DNA of 64,000 nt from Pseudoxanthomonas dokdonensis (GTDB taxonomy: Bacteria; Pseudomonadota; Gammaproteobacteria; Xanthomonadales; Xanthomonadaceae): positions 1 through 64,000 of the forward strand of contig NZ_LDJL01000011.1 in assembly GCF_001431405.1 (NCBI RefSeq). The letters are read 5' to 3'. Numbering within the stretch: position 1 is the first letter of the stretch; each line of letters begins with the position of its first letter. The notes under the pieces were generated by a model. The model ran no database searches and had not been told where the DNA came from. It saw only the letters and a list, made by a program, of their open reading frames with translations. Positions 55,764 through 64,000 of this stretch are shown here, one piece after another. Both the position numbers and the translations under genes were made by a program.

Positions 55764-56564
55764 TCAGGCCGCGGCGTTGGCCACATGCTGCAACCGGGAC
55801 ATCGCCTGTTGCAACGCGTGATTGGGTTGCATCGGGCGCGACGGCGGCACCACCAGTGTAGTGTGCAGACTCAGATCGGTGCTCGCCAGATCGCCCAGGG
55901 CGATGTGCTGCATGCGCGGGGTCTGCAGCGCCAGCGTGACCGCCTCATAGACGATGACCTGGTGATCGAGCGGATAATCCTGGGCCAGCAGATCGACCAG
56001 CAGCTGGCGTTGTTCGCTGCTGCTGGCATAGACCTTCAGGCTGCGGTCGCCGGCCAGCCCCACCTGCCACAGGATCAGATAGGCCGACGGGTCGATACGA
56101 CGCTGGTACAGCATGAACTGGCTGGCCTCGAAATGCTGGCAGCCATAGCTGCCCGGGTCGATGCCCAGGTCGGCGTACAGGCAGTCCTCGGCCGACACGC
56201 CGGGCTCCATCACCGCCTCGAAGCCTTCGGCACGCGCCTGCGCCACCGCGCGGTGCGGTGCCATCGCGAACACGCCGGGATGGCCATAGAACGCGCCGCA
56301 CACATGTTTGCCGGCACGCACTTCGGCCAGCAGCAGATCGACCATCTCGCGATAGGTGTCGCGCCGCGATTTGCCCTCCGCATACAGCGGCTGCAGGCTG
56401 CGCACATCGGGGTTCATCTGCTGGATCCACAGTTCGACCAGGGGATCGGAGACCGCCACGAACACCACGTCCGCATGCTCGATGTGATGTCGGGCACGTG
56501 GGCTGATGTGTCCGCCAAGCATCATTCCTGTCCCGACGCAGGCCAGAATCCCCGGTTGTTGCAT
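55764..56564 (-). CDS. Borosin-type peptide backbone N-methyltransferase (split, OphMA/SonM-like)
   Basis: A 266-residue SAM-dependent enzyme of the tetrapyrrole-methylase fold that methylates peptide-bond nitrogens of a RiPP precursor. ACVGTGMMLGGHIS is the SAM loop. The strongest evidence is Y61, R67, Y71 and Y93 (YAEGKSRRDTY and FYGHPGVF), which match in type and spacing the catalytic Tyr-Arg-Tyr-Tyr set of fungal OphMA. PGVSAEDCLYADLGIDPGSYGC and FEAS are also shared. Unlike OphMA it has no fused core peptide, so it must act in trans. ATG 56564 has GAGAAG upstream. It is the first gene of the locus. Confidence 0.92.
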   Translation of the reverse strand: MQQPGILACVGTGMMLGGHISPRARHHIEHADVVFVAVSDPLVELWIQQMNPDVRSLQPLYAEGKSRRDTYREMVDLLLAEVRAGKHVCGAFYGHPGVFAMAPHRAVAQARAEGFEAVMEPGVSAEDCLYADLGIDPGSYGCQHFEASQFMLYQRRIDPSAYLILWQVGLAGDRSLKVYASSSEQRQLLVDLLAQDYPLDHQVIVYEAVTLALQTPRMQHIALGDLASTDLSLHTTLVVPPSRPMQPNHALQQAMSRLQHVANAAA

Positions 56565-56677
56565 TGTCTAACTTCTCTATTCAGGCCCCAGTCATGCCGA
56601 TAGTATCGGAAAGTGAGAATCCGCACATCTAAAGGCGCGACCTGGGTCACGTTGCCGGAGCCGCCCGAGCACGCCCG

Positions 56678-57766
56678 TCAGCCGGCTTGCAGGCGCTCGC
56701 CGCTGTCGCCATCAAAGAAATGCAGCGCCGCCGGGGTTGGCCGCAACCGCAGCGATTGGCCGACCTCGGGCAGCGCGTCCGGCGACATCCGCGCAACCAG
56801 GGTCTGCCCGGCCCCGACCAGGTGCACGAAGGCTTCATTGCCGACCGGCTCCACGCTCTCGACCAGCGCCTCGAAACCGGCCGCGCCGGCATCGACCACC
56901 CGCAGGTCTTCCGGGCGGATGCCGACGGCCACCGGTTTGCCCAGCCAGTCACTGGCCACGGCCGCCTCGCCCAGTGCCATCCGTTCGCCACTGTCCAGCA
57001 GCAGCGACAACGCCGGGTCGGCCTGCAAGCGGCCGCGCAGCACGTTCATCGCCGGACTGCCGAGGAAGCCGGCGACAAACAGATTGGCCGGCCGCCGGTA
57101 CAGGGCCATCGGCGTATCGATCTGCTGGATGGCACCCTCGTTGAGCACCACGATGCGCTCGCCCAGGGTCATCGCTTCGACCTGATCATGGGTCACGTAG
57201 ATCATGGTTGCGCCCAATGCCCGGTGCAGGCGGGCGATTTCGGTGCGCACCGAATGGCGCAGCTTGGCGTCCAGGTTGGACAGCGGCTCGTCGAGCAGGA
57301 ACACCGCCGGCTCGCGCACCAGGGCCCGACCCAGGGCCACACGCTGGCGCTGGCCACCCGACATCTCGCGCGGCAGCTTGTCCAGCATCTGGGTCATGCC
57401 GAGGGTGGCCGCGGCCTTGGCCACGCGCGCGGCGATTTCGTCCTTGCCGTGGCCACGCAGTTTGAGACCGAAGGCCAGGTTCTGGGCCACCGTCATGTGT
57501 GGATACAGTGCGTAACTCTGGAACACCATGGCGATGTCGCGATCTTTCGGTGCGACCTCGTTGACCCGGCGCTCGCCGATGTACAGGTCGCCGGAGGAAA
57601 TGGCTTCCAGCCCGGCAATCATCCGCAACAGCGTCGATTTGCCGCAGCCGGAAGGTCCGACCAGCACCAGCAGTTCGCCATCACGGATATCGAAACTGGC
57701 GCCCTGCACGCCGACCTGGCCGTTGTCGTACACCTTGCGAACGTTGTCCAGCCGAACACTTGCCAT
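56678..57766 (-). CDS. MalK/UgpC-type sugar ABC transporter ATPase
   Basis: A 362-residue ATPase of the CUT1 sugar importer class. Walker A is GPSGCGKST, the signature MSGGQRQRVALGRALVR and Walker B VFLLDEPLSNLD; the switch His is in YVTHDQ. The C-terminal TOBE/MalK regulatory domain starts near residue 235 (GIRPEDLRV). No permease or binding-protein genes are in the window, so it probably energises transporters encoded elsewhere, like MsmK. ATG 57766 has AGGAG 5 nt upstream. It diverges from bglA around a LacI-type operator. Confidence 0.93.
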   Translation of the reverse strand: MASVRLDNVRKVYDNGQVGVQGASFDIRDGELLVLVGPSGCGKSTLLRMIAGLEAISSGDLYIGERRVNEVAPKDRDIAMVFQSYALYPHMTVAQNLAFGLKLRGHGKDEIAARVAKAAATLGMTQMLDKLPREMSGGQRQRVALGRALVREPAVFLLDEPLSNLDAKLRHSVRTEIARLHRALGATMIYVTHDQVEAMTLGERIVVLNEGAIQQIDTPMALYRRPANLFVAGFLGSPAMNVLRGRLQADPALSLLLDSGERMALGEAAVASDWLGKPVAVGIRPEDLRVVDAGAAGFEALVESVEPVGNEAFVHLVGAGQTLVARMSPDALPEVGQSLRLRPTPAALHFFDGDSGERLQAG

Positions 57767-57860
57767 GTCTGCTCCTGTTGTCGTCGCGCCGCCCATTGGC
57801 GGCTGGCGCGGGATGCCCCGCGCCGCCCGTTTCCAGTGGCGGCGGCTTGCGGTATTCTGC

Positions 57861-57878
57861 CATGTAACCGTTTACATG
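57861..57878. promoter_or_regulatory. LacI-family operator palindrome
   Basis: catgtaaccgtttacatg is an 18-bp near-perfect palindrome with the central CG step typical of LacI/GalR-family sites. It lies 39 bp before the GH1 start and 95 bp before the ATPase start, between the two divergent genes. The cognate repressor gene is not in the window. Confidence 0.75.
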
Positions 57879-57916
57879 CCACCTGTTCCCACACTCAAGA
57901 CCCTGCCGGAGGGGCC

Positions 57917-59278
57917 ATGTCGAAGTCTTATGTTTTTCCCGAGGGTTTTGTCTGGGGCGCGGCCACCGCTGCCTACCAGATCGAGGGTTCGCCGCTGGCC
58001 GACGGCGCCGGCCCCAGCATCTGGCAGCGCTTCGCGCACACCCCCGGGCGCATGCTCAACGATGACAACGGCGACATCGCCTGCGACCACTACAACCGCT
58101 TCCGCGACGACATCGCAATCATGAAGTCGCTGGGACTGCAGTCCTACCGTTTCAGCATCTCCTGGAGCCGGGTGCTGCCCGAGGGCAAGGGCCGGGTCAA
58201 CCAGAAAGGCCTGGATTTCTACGAACGGCTGGTCGACACCCTGCTGGAAAACGACATCGCCCCGGTCGCCACCCTGTTCCACTGGGACCTGCCGGCGGCG
58301 CTGGATGACCGCGGCGGCTGGTTGAACCCGGACGTGGCTGACTGGTTTGGCGAATACAGCGAAGTCATGTTCAAGCGCCTGGATGGGCGCATCAAGCGCT
58401 GGGCGACCTTGAACGAGCCGTGGGTGGTGACCGATGGCGGCTACCTGCACGGCGCGCTGGCGCCGGGCCACCGCAATCGCTTCGAGGCGCCGATTGCCTC
58501 GCACCACCTGCTGCGCGCGCATGGCAAGTCGGTGCAGGCCTACCGCGCCATCGGCCAGCACGACATCGGCATCGTGGTCAACATCGAGCCCAAGTACGCC
58601 GCCAGCGACAGTGCCGAAGACCAGGCCGCGCGCGATCGCGCCGAGGCCTACATGAACCGCCAGTACCTGGACCCGGTGTTCTTCGGCAAGTACCCCGAAC
58701 AGATGCGCGACATCTTCGGCGAAGCCTGGCCGGAATGGCCGCAGGCGGACATGGACTTGATCAGCCAGCCGATCGATTTCATCGGCGTCAACTATTACAC
58801 CCGCAACGTCACCCGCCACGATGAGTCGAGCTGGCCGTTGAAGGCCTCACCGGTGCGGCAGCCGCAGCATACGTATACGGAGACCGGCTGGGAGGTGTAT
58901 CCGCAAGGACTGACCGACACCCTGACCTGGGTCAAGCAGCGCTATGGCAACCCGCAGGTGTTCATCACAGAAAACGGCGCGGCGTTCTTCGACCCGCCCA
59001 AGGCCGAGCGCGGCCGGGTCCGGGATCCGTTGCGGGTCAGCTACTTGCGCCAGCACCTGCGCGCGGTCCATGACGCCATCGATGCCGGCTGCAACATCGG
59101 CGGCTACTTCGTCTGGTCGCTGCTGGACAACCTGGAATGGTCGCTGGGCTACTCCAAACGGTTCGGTATCGTCCATGTCGACTACCAGACCCAGACCCGC
59201 ACACCCAAGGACAGTGCGCGCTATTATGCGGGGATTGTCGCCAGCCATGGCGCCCGGTTAATCGACGAGGACGATTGA
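57917..59278 (+). CDS. GH1 beta-glucosidase
   Basis: A 453-residue family 1 glycoside hydrolase that releases glucose from beta-glucosides such as cellobiose. The catalytic acid/base is E167 (TLNEPW) and the nucleophile E352 (ITENGA). The N-terminal FVWGAATAAYQIEG signature is present. There is no signal peptide, so it acts in the cytoplasm. The ATG at 57917 has GGAGGGG upstream. It lies downstream of the LacI-type operator and upstream of glk, giving a path from disaccharide to glucose-6-phosphate. Confidence 0.95.
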   Translation: MSKSYVFPEGFVWGAATAAYQIEGSPLADGAGPSIWQRFAHTPGRMLNDDNGDIACDHYNRFRDDIAIMKSLGLQSYRFSISWSRVLPEGKGRVNQKGLDFYERLVDTLLENDIAPVATLFHWDLPAALDDRGGWLNPDVADWFGEYSEVMFKRLDGRIKRWATLNEPWVVTDGGYLHGALAPGHRNRFEAPIASHHLLRAHGKSVQAYRAIGQHDIGIVVNIEPKYAASDSAEDQAARDRAEAYMNRQYLDPVFFGKYPEQMRDIFGEAWPEWPQADMDLISQPIDFIGVNYYTRNVTRHDESSWPLKASPVRQPQHTYTETGWEVYPQGLTDTLTWVKQRYGNPQVFITENGAAFFDPPKAERGRVRDPLRVSYLRQHLRAVHDAIDAGCNIGGYFVWSLLDNLEWSLGYSKRFGIVHVDYQTQTRTPKDSARYYAGIVASHGARLIDEDD

Positions 59279-59283
59279 AACGC

Positions 59284-59367
59284 ATGCAGCGGAAACCTTT
59301 TTTTGATGCCCGGCTCGAGCAGCCACGCCCGTTGAAGAATCCGCTGCAGGAGAGCCGTCAGGCATGA
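59284..59367 (+). CDS. Possible 27-residue leader ORF overlapping glk
   Basis: A short ORF starts 3 bp after the GH1 stop. It ends in TGA inside the glk start (ATGA overlap) and encodes 27 residues. An AGGACG element lies upstream. It may only be a coupling device between the two genes; no homologue is recalled. Confidence 0.3.
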   Translation: MQRKPFFDARLEQPRPLKNPLQESRQA

Positions 59368-60389
59368 GCGCCACGGTCCGGGTACTGCTGGCCGATATCG
59401 GCGGCACCAATGCGCGCTTCGCACTGGCCGACACTTCGCTGCCAGTGCCGCTGCTGGTCGAGACCGTGCGCGGCTTTTCGGTCGCCGACTTCCCGTCGCT
59501 GGCCGAAGCCGCCAAGCACTACCTCAAGAGCATCGACGTCGAAGCCAGCGGCACCCTGGTGCGGCACGGCGTGTTCGCGGTGGCCGGTCGTGTCGATGGC
59601 GACGAGGCCCGCATCACCAACCATCCGTGGGTGATCTCGCTGGCGCGCACGCGGGCGGCGCTGGGTTTCGATGACATCCGCCTGGTCAACGATTTCGCTG
59701 CCCAGGCCATGGCCATCCCGCTGCTCGGCCGCGATGACGTGGTCAACGTCGGCAACGTGCCATGGACACCGGATCCGCAGGCAGGCTCGCGCAATTACGC
59801 GATTCTCGGCCCCGGCACCGGTCTCGGCGTGGGTGGACTGATCCTGCGCGACGGCAAGCGCTATCCGCTGGAAAGCGAAGGTGGCCATGTCAGTTTCGCC
59901 CCCGGTACGCCGGGTGAAATCGAAGTCCTGCAACGGCTGTCCAGCCAGTTCGGTCGGGTCTCGGTCGAGCGCCTGATCTGCGGACCGGGCCTGGTCAACG
60001 TGCACCGCGCGATCAGCGAGATCTCCGGTGTCGATCCCGGCATCCTGCTGCCGCCCGATGTCACCGCCCGCGCCGCCGCCGGCGATGAAACCAGCACCCG
60101 CGCCATCGACATGTTCTGTGCGGTGTTCGGCGCGGTTGCCGGCGACCTGGTGTTGACCCTGGGCGCATGGGACGGGGTGTTCCTGACCGGCGGCATGGTG
60201 CCCAAGCTGCTGGCGGCGTTGCAGCATTCCGGTTTCCGCCAGCGCTTCGAGCACAAAGGCCGTTTCTCGGCGACGATGTCGCGGATCCCGACCCTGGCGA
60301 TCATGTTTCCGCATCCGGGCCTGCTCGGTGCTTCGGCGATTGCGCTGGAGCACTACGCCAAGGCCGAGTTGCCGGCCAGGAGCGCCTGA
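59364..60389 (+). CDS. glk: Glucokinase
   Basis: A 341-residue bacterial-type ATP glucokinase. The phosphate-binding motif is LLADIGGTNARFALAD (residues about 8-23). LVNDFAAQAMA with the catalytic Asp and GPGTGLGVGGL follow, and the glucose-contact ESEGGHVSFAP block is present. It phosphorylates glucose released by the upstream beta-glucosidase. It lies 85 bp after that gene and is followed by an SMAG element and the Entner-Doudoroff genes. Confidence 0.95.
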   Translation: MSATVRVLLADIGGTNARFALADTSLPVPLLVETVRGFSVADFPSLAEAAKHYLKSIDVEASGTLVRHGVFAVAGRVDGDEARITNHPWVISLARTRAALGFDDIRLVNDFAAQAMAIPLLGRDDVVNVGNVPWTPDPQAGSRNYAILGPGTGLGVGGLILRDGKRYPLESEGGHVSFAPGTPGEIEVLQRLSSQFGRVSVERLICGPGLVNVHRAISEISGVDPGILLPPDVTARAAAGDETSTRAIDMFCAVFGAVAGDLVLTLGAWDGVFLTGGMVPKLLAALQHSGFRQRFEHKGRFSATMSRIPTLAIMFPHPGLLGASAIALEHYAKAELPARSA

Positions 60390-60403
60390 TCAGCCGCATC
60401 CGG

Positions 60404-60492
60404 TAGAGCGGAGCTTGCTCCGCTGCTTGTCCGTGCAACATCCGTGATTACGGCCCGTATCTGATTATCAAGCGGAGCAAGCTCCGCTCTAC
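60404..60492. repeat. SMAG/GTAG-type palindromic dimer
   Basis: It starts GTAG agcggagcttgctccgct at 60404; the inverted arm agcggagcaagctccgctctac ends at 60492. This CGGAGC-stem variant separates glk from edd. Confidence 0.85.
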
Positions 60493-60737
60493 GGGCGGGT
60501 TTAGGACCCGTTGCATTGACTGGTCTGTCTTTGGTCACTTTAAAAAAGTGCGTAAAAACCGTAGAAAGTAGCCTGTGTTTTCAGCCTGCAGCGCGTTTAC
60601 TGCGGCGCACCTTCGCTATCTTGCCCGCCACCTGCGCACATCGCGCGCGCCGGCGCATGGGTTCCAAGAACAGGTCTGTGCTTCGCCCGCGGCTGCGGAA
60701 TGATGGGCACATCCCTTCAGCAGCAAAGTCGACGCCC
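60493..60737. other. Intergenic region upstream of edd
   Basis: The glk-edd gap is 348 bp, with the SMAG element in its first third. The rest holds an A+T-richer stretch with TTTAAAAAAG (60538-60547) that could carry the edd promoter. In-frame upstream extension of edd through this region looks non-coding. Confidence 0.5.
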
Positions 60738-62648
60738 ATGAGCCTGCATCCCCGCCTACACGCCATCACCGAACGCATCCGCAAGCGCAGTGCGCCGCTG
60801 CGCAAGGCGTACCTGGACAGCATCGACGCTTCGCGCCAGCGTGGTCCCAGCCGCAGCCGCCTGAGCTGCGGCAACCTGGCCCATGCATTCGCTGCCTGCG
60901 GGCCGACCGACAAGAGTCGCCTGCGCGCCGATGTCACCCCCAACCTCGGCATCATCAACGCCTACAACGACATGCTGTCGGCGCACCAGCCGTTCGAGCA
61001 TTACCCGGAAATCATCCGCCAGGCTGCGCGCGAACTCGGCGCCACCGCCCAGGTGGCCGGCGGCGTGCCGGCGATGTGCGACGGTGTCACCCAGGGCCGG
61101 CCGGGCATGGAGCTGTCGCTGTTCTCGCGCGACAACATCGCCCAGGCGACCGCGGTGTCGCTGTCGCATGACATGTTCGATGCGGTGCTGTACCTGGGCG
61201 TGTGCGACAAGATCGTCCCCGGCCTGCTGATCGGCGCGCTCGCGTTCGGCCACCTGCCGGCGGTGTTCGTACCGGCCGGACCGATGACCCCGGGCATCCC
61301 CAACAAACAGAAAGCCGAAGTGCGTGAACGCTACGCCGCCGGCAAGGCCAGCCGCGACGAACTGCTGGAAACCGAAGCCGCCAGCTACCACGGCGCCGGC
61401 ACCTGCACCTTCTACGGCACCGCCAATTCCAACCAGGTATTGCTGGAAGCAATGGGCCTGCAATTGCCGGGCACTTCTTTCGTCAATCCGGAGCAACCGC
61501 TGCGCGACGTACTGACCCGCGCTTCGGCCGAGCGTGCGCTTGAGATGACCGCGCTGGGCGAGGATTACCGGCCGATTGGCCATCTGGTCGACGAACGCGC
61601 GATCGTCAACGCCATCGTCGCGTTGATGGCCACCGGCGGTTCGACCAACCACACCATCCACTGGGTCGCGGTGGCCCGCGCCGCCGGCATCATCCTGACC
61701 TGGGACGACATCGATCAGCTGTCGCAGACCGTGCCATTGCTGGCACGGGTGTATCCCAATGGCGAAGCCGACGTCAATCGCTTCGCCGCCGCCGGTGGCA
61801 CTGCGTTCGTGTTCCGCGAGCTGCTCGATGCCGGCCTGATGCACGACATCACCACGATTGCCAGCGACGGCATGCGTGCATTCTGTCGTGAGCCGCGCCT
61901 GCAGGATGGACGCCTGGACTATGTGCCCGGCGTCGCCAGCAGTGCCGACCCGGCGGTAGTGCGCCCGGTCGCCGAAGCCTTCGAAGCCCAGGGCGGACTG
62001 CGCCTGCTGCGCGGCAATATCGGCCGTTCGCTGATCAAGACCTCGGCGGTGAAGCAGGAATTCCGCACCATCCTGGCGCCGGCGGTGGTGGTCGACGATC
62101 CCCGCTCGCTCAACAAACTGCATGCCGCCGGCGCGCTGCCGCATGACTTCGTGGCCGTGGTCCGTTACCAGGGCCCGCGCGCCAACGGCATGCCCGAACT
62201 GCACTCGCTGGCACCGCTGCTGGGCTTGCTGCAGAACCAGGGACGGCGAGTGGCGCTGGTCACCGATGGCCGTCTGTCCGGTGCCTCCGGCAAATTTCCC
62301 GCCGCCATTCATGTCACTCCCGAGGCCGCGCGCGGTGGCCCGATTGGCAAGATCCGCGAAGGCGACATGATGTTCATGGACGCCGAAGCTGGAGTGCTGG
62401 AAGTGCAGGTGGACGCCAGCGAATGGGCAGCCCGTGAACAGGCCGCCAATACCTCACCGGCGGGCCTGGACCTGGGCCGCAACCTGTTTGCCTTCAATCG
62501 CGAGATGGTCAAGCCCGCCGATCAGGGCGCGCTGTCGATTTCCTGCGGCCCGCCCTGCCATGACGGCACCTGGGAATACGACGCCGAGTACGAACTTGGC
62601 GACAGCGAGTGGGCCGCCGCCGCACCCCATGAAGCCAAGGACGCCTGA
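60738..62648 (+). CDS. edd: 6-phosphogluconate dehydratase
   Basis: A 636-residue IlvD/Edd-family iron-sulfur enzyme. It dehydrates 6-phosphogluconate to KDPG, the first committed step of the Entner-Doudoroff pathway. Conserved Cys motifs are [19 protein letters not shown] and [23 protein letters not shown] and GGSTNHTIH are family blocks. The ATG at 60738 gives [14 protein letters not shown], the usual start, although the ribosome site is weak. It lies 62 bp upstream of eda. Confidence 0.95.
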   Translation: MSLHPRLHAITERIRKRSAPLRKAYLDSIDASRQRGPSRSRLSCGNLAHAFAACGPTDKSRLRADVTPNLGIINAYNDMLSAHQPFEHYPEIIRQAARELGATAQVAGGVPAMCDGVTQGRPGMELSLFSRDNIAQATAVSLSHDMFDAVLYLGVCDKIVPGLLIGALAFGHLPAVFVPAGPMTPGIPNKQKAEVRERYAAGKASRDELLETEAASYHGAGTCTFYGTANSNQVLLEAMGLQLPGTSFVNPEQPLRDVLTRASAERALEMTALGEDYRPIGHLVDERAIVNAIVALMATGGSTNHTIHWVAVARAAGIILTWDDIDQLSQTVPLLARVYPNGEADVNRFAAAGGTAFVFRELLDAGLMHDITTIASDGMRAFCREPRLQDGRLDYVPGVASSADPAVVRPVAEAFEAQGGLRLLRGNIGRSLIKTSAVKQEFRTILAPAVVVDDPRSLNKLHAAGALPHDFVAVVRYQGPRANGMPELHSLAPLLGLLQNQGRRVALVTDGRLSGASGKFPAAIHVTPEAARGGPIGKIREGDMMFMDAEAGVLEVQVDASEWAAREQAANTSPAGLDLGRNLFAFNREMVKPADQGALSISCGPPCHDGTWEYDAEYELGDSEWAAAAPHEAKDA

Positions 62649-62710
62649 GCAGGCGCGGCTATCATCCCTCCTCCACGCGCCGGCAATGGCGCTTGCCACA
62701 AGAGCCAGAC

Positions 62711-63370
62711 ATGAGCATCGACGTACACCAGCGCAAGGCCCAGCAACTTCTCAGCGCCGCCGGCATCCTGCCGGTGGTCACCGTGCACACCCTGGATCAG
62801 GCGCGACAGGTGTCCGAGGCACTGCTGGCCGGTGGCCTGCCGGCAATCGAACTGACCCTGCGCACACCGGTGGCGATGCAGGCGCTGGCGATGCTGAAAA
62901 AGGAACTACCTGACGTGGTGGTCGGTGCCGGCACCGTGCTCAGCGCCGAGCAGATGCAGCAGGCGATCGACGCCGGCGCCGATTTCCTGGTCACCCCGGG
63001 TACGCCACCGGCATTGGCCGACGCATTGGCCGAAGCGCCGATTCCAGTGGTGCCGGGCGGCGCGACACCAACCGAATTCATGGCCTTGATGGCGCGCGGC
63101 TTCCGCACCTGCAAACTGTTCCCGGCCAGCGCGGTCGGCGGACTGACCATGCTCAAGGGCCTGGCCGGTCCGCTCTCGGATCTGAAAATCTGCCCGACCG
63201 GTGGCATCAGCGAAAGCAATGCCGCCGAATTCCTGTCGCAACCCAACGTGCTGTGCATCGGTGGTTCGTGGATGGTGCCGGGCAACTGGATTGAAAGCGG
63301 CGACTGGGACAAGGTCCGCGAAAGCTCGGCCAAGGCTGCAAGCATCGTGGCGTCGGTGCGCGCGGGCTGA
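62711..63370 (+). CDS. eda: KHG/KDPG aldolase
   Basis: A 219-residue class I aldolase that splits KDPG into pyruvate and glyceraldehyde-3-phosphate. The Schiff-base Lys is K135 (TCKLFPAS) and the base E47 (AIELTLRT). VGAGTVL and PTGGISESNAAEFL are the phosphate-binding segments. ATG 62711 is preferred to the start at 62693, which lacks family support. It forms an operon with edd. Confidence 0.94.
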   Translation: MSIDVHQRKAQQLLSAAGILPVVTVHTLDQARQVSEALLAGGLPAIELTLRTPVAMQALAMLKKELPDVVVGAGTVLSAEQMQQAIDAGADFLVTPGTPPALADALAEAPIPVVPGGATPTEFMALMARGFRTCKLFPASAVGGLTMLKGLAGPLSDLKICPTGGISESNAAEFLSQPNVLCIGGSWMVPGNWIESGDWDKVRESSAKAASIVASVRAG

Positions 63371-63414
63371 GGCCACGTCGCGCGGTGTAGCCGTTCGAGC
63401 CTCGTGTAAGACCG

Positions 63415-63582
63415 GCAGCGGAGCGAGCTCCGCTCTACAAGTAGGTGATGGCTATACAGCGCAGCGAGCTGCGCTCTACGTCAGAGATTTGTACGTAGAG
63501 CGCAGCTTGCTGCGCTGGAACATACAACACGTGACAGGACACGGACGATGGACCAGGAGCAGCGGAGCGAGCTCCGCTCTAC
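63415..63582. repeat. Cluster of SMAG arms of two stem types
   Basis: Arms lie at 63415-63438 (CGGAGC stem), 63456-63479 (CGCAGC stem), 63495-63517 (CGCAGC stem, GTAG start) and 63560-63582 (CGGAGC stem). Arms of the two sequence variants alternate here, and the outer pair 63495-63582 combines one of each. Confidence 0.8.
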
Positions 63583-63588
63583 GGCCAA

Positions 63589-64000
63589 TCAACTGAGGGC
63601 GAAATCGAGTGCCGCGCAGACCGCCGCCACCTGTGCGTCATTGCACTGCTGCGGCGTCGCCCGCGGACTGTCCGGATAGACCTCGGTGGTGGTGGTGAAG
63701 CGTGCATCGGTGACGCCCGCGCACAAGCCAAGCTGTTTGACCGGATAGTTGATCACGCCATGGCCGACCACCGCTGATCCGATGATCTCGCCACGCGCGT
63801 CGGCCGGCGCGATATGGGTGACCTTTTCGACTGCGGCGATGACCGCCTGCTGGAACGCCGGCTGCGGATTCCCGCTGTCGCCGACCAGATAGAAACCATC
63901 GGGGATTTCACCGGGCTCGTACGGCTTGCCATCGCGCGCCGCCAGCGCCGGCCGGAATTCGCTTTCGTCGCTGTCGGTGGTTTCGTGCAGATCGATGTGC
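63589..64000 (-). CDS. M14-like zinc peptidase, C-terminal part (runs off window)
   Basis: Partial gene: 136 codons and the stop are inside the window and the reading frame stays open to the edge. The visible part begins HIDLHETTDSDESEFRPALAARDGKP and continues IPDGFYLVGD, PAFQQAVIAAVE and TTTEVYPDS. The HETTDSDE block with a leading DLH is typical of one group of M14-type metallocarboxypeptidases. The N-terminal zinc-binding half lies outside the window, so the exact class is uncertain. Confidence 0.75.
   Translation of the reverse strand, partial: HIDLHETTDSDESEFRPALAARDGKPYEPGEIPDGFYLVGDSGNPQPAFQQAVIAAVEKVTHIAPADARGEIIGSAVVGHGVINYPVKQLGLCAGVTDARFTTTTEVYPDSPRATPQQCNDAQVAAVCAALDFALS

Noticed and set aside
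55764-56564. Reading the enzyme as a cobalamin or siroheme biosynthesis methylase
   Set aside because: It shares the fold, but the Tyr-Arg-Tyr-Tyr set, FYGHPGVF and PGVSAEDCLYADL follow OphMA, no tetrapyrrole genes are near, and precursor-like genes follow.
56687-57916. Upstream extension of the beta-glucosidase reading frame
   Set aside because: The frame stays open through the opposite-strand ATPase gene and the operator, but the GH1 start at 57917 has its own ribosome site and the family N-terminus.

Overview
The window is about 65% G+C and reads as chromosome of a gammaproteobacterium of the Xanthomonadaceae (Lysobacteraceae), most likely from the Stenotrophomonas/Pseudoxanthomonas side. 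The reasons are the smc-zipA pair, the Xanthomonas-type proteins (YaeQ, DUF6164-like, AlgP-like KAT-repeat protein, glk-edd-eda sugar genes) and many intergenic GTAG-type palindromes like the SMAG elements of Stenotrophomonas maltophilia. No phage, plasmid, IS element, CRISPR array, tRNA or rRNA was seen.

Layout. 1-6.1 kb: zipA, smc and an aspartate/aromatic aminotransferase. 6.2-10.5 kb: a BvgAS/EvgAS-type hybrid sensor kinase with its NarL-type regulator. 10.9-16.4 kb: a 1555-aa trimeric autotransporter adhesin followed by a TpgA-like lipoprotein, with a transposase-derived DNA-binding protein divergent from them. 17.3-21.2 kb: a small ORF, cupin, membrane protein and dipeptidyl carboxypeptidase. 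21.3-25.2 kb: a MarR-controlled AaeB/AaeX/AaeA-type efflux operon. 25.4-33.2 kb: cyclopropane synthase, DUF3298 lipoprotein, GNAT, AlgP-like repeat protein, rhomboid, POT transporter and M14 carboxypeptidase. 33.2-43.3 kb: GST, barnase/barstar pair, DbpA helicase, YcaQ-like glycosylase, cold-shock protein, YaeQ, flavoproteins and amidotransferase. 43.5-50.5 kb: SelO, TrhO, FKBP lipoprotein, serine hydrolase and a second flavoprotein.

50.7-56.6 kb holds the most interesting locus. It is a minus-strand run that encodes a borosin-type (OphMA/SonM-like) peptide backbone N-methyltransferase. Two short paralogous precursor peptides with a SonA-like helical leader follow. Each precursor is immediately followed by its own secreted-TPR/transmembrane/GGDEF diguanylate cyclase, and a RidA homologue ends the run. 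This looks like a split borosin RiPP pathway built into c-di-GMP signalling, with the precursor-cyclase module duplicated.

56.7-63.4 kb is a sugar region. A MalK/UgpC-type ATPase and a GH1 beta-glucosidase diverge around a perfect LacI-type operator, followed by glucokinase, 6-phosphogluconate dehydratase and KDPG aldolase (Entner-Doudoroff). The window ends inside an M14-like zinc peptidase gene on the minus strand.
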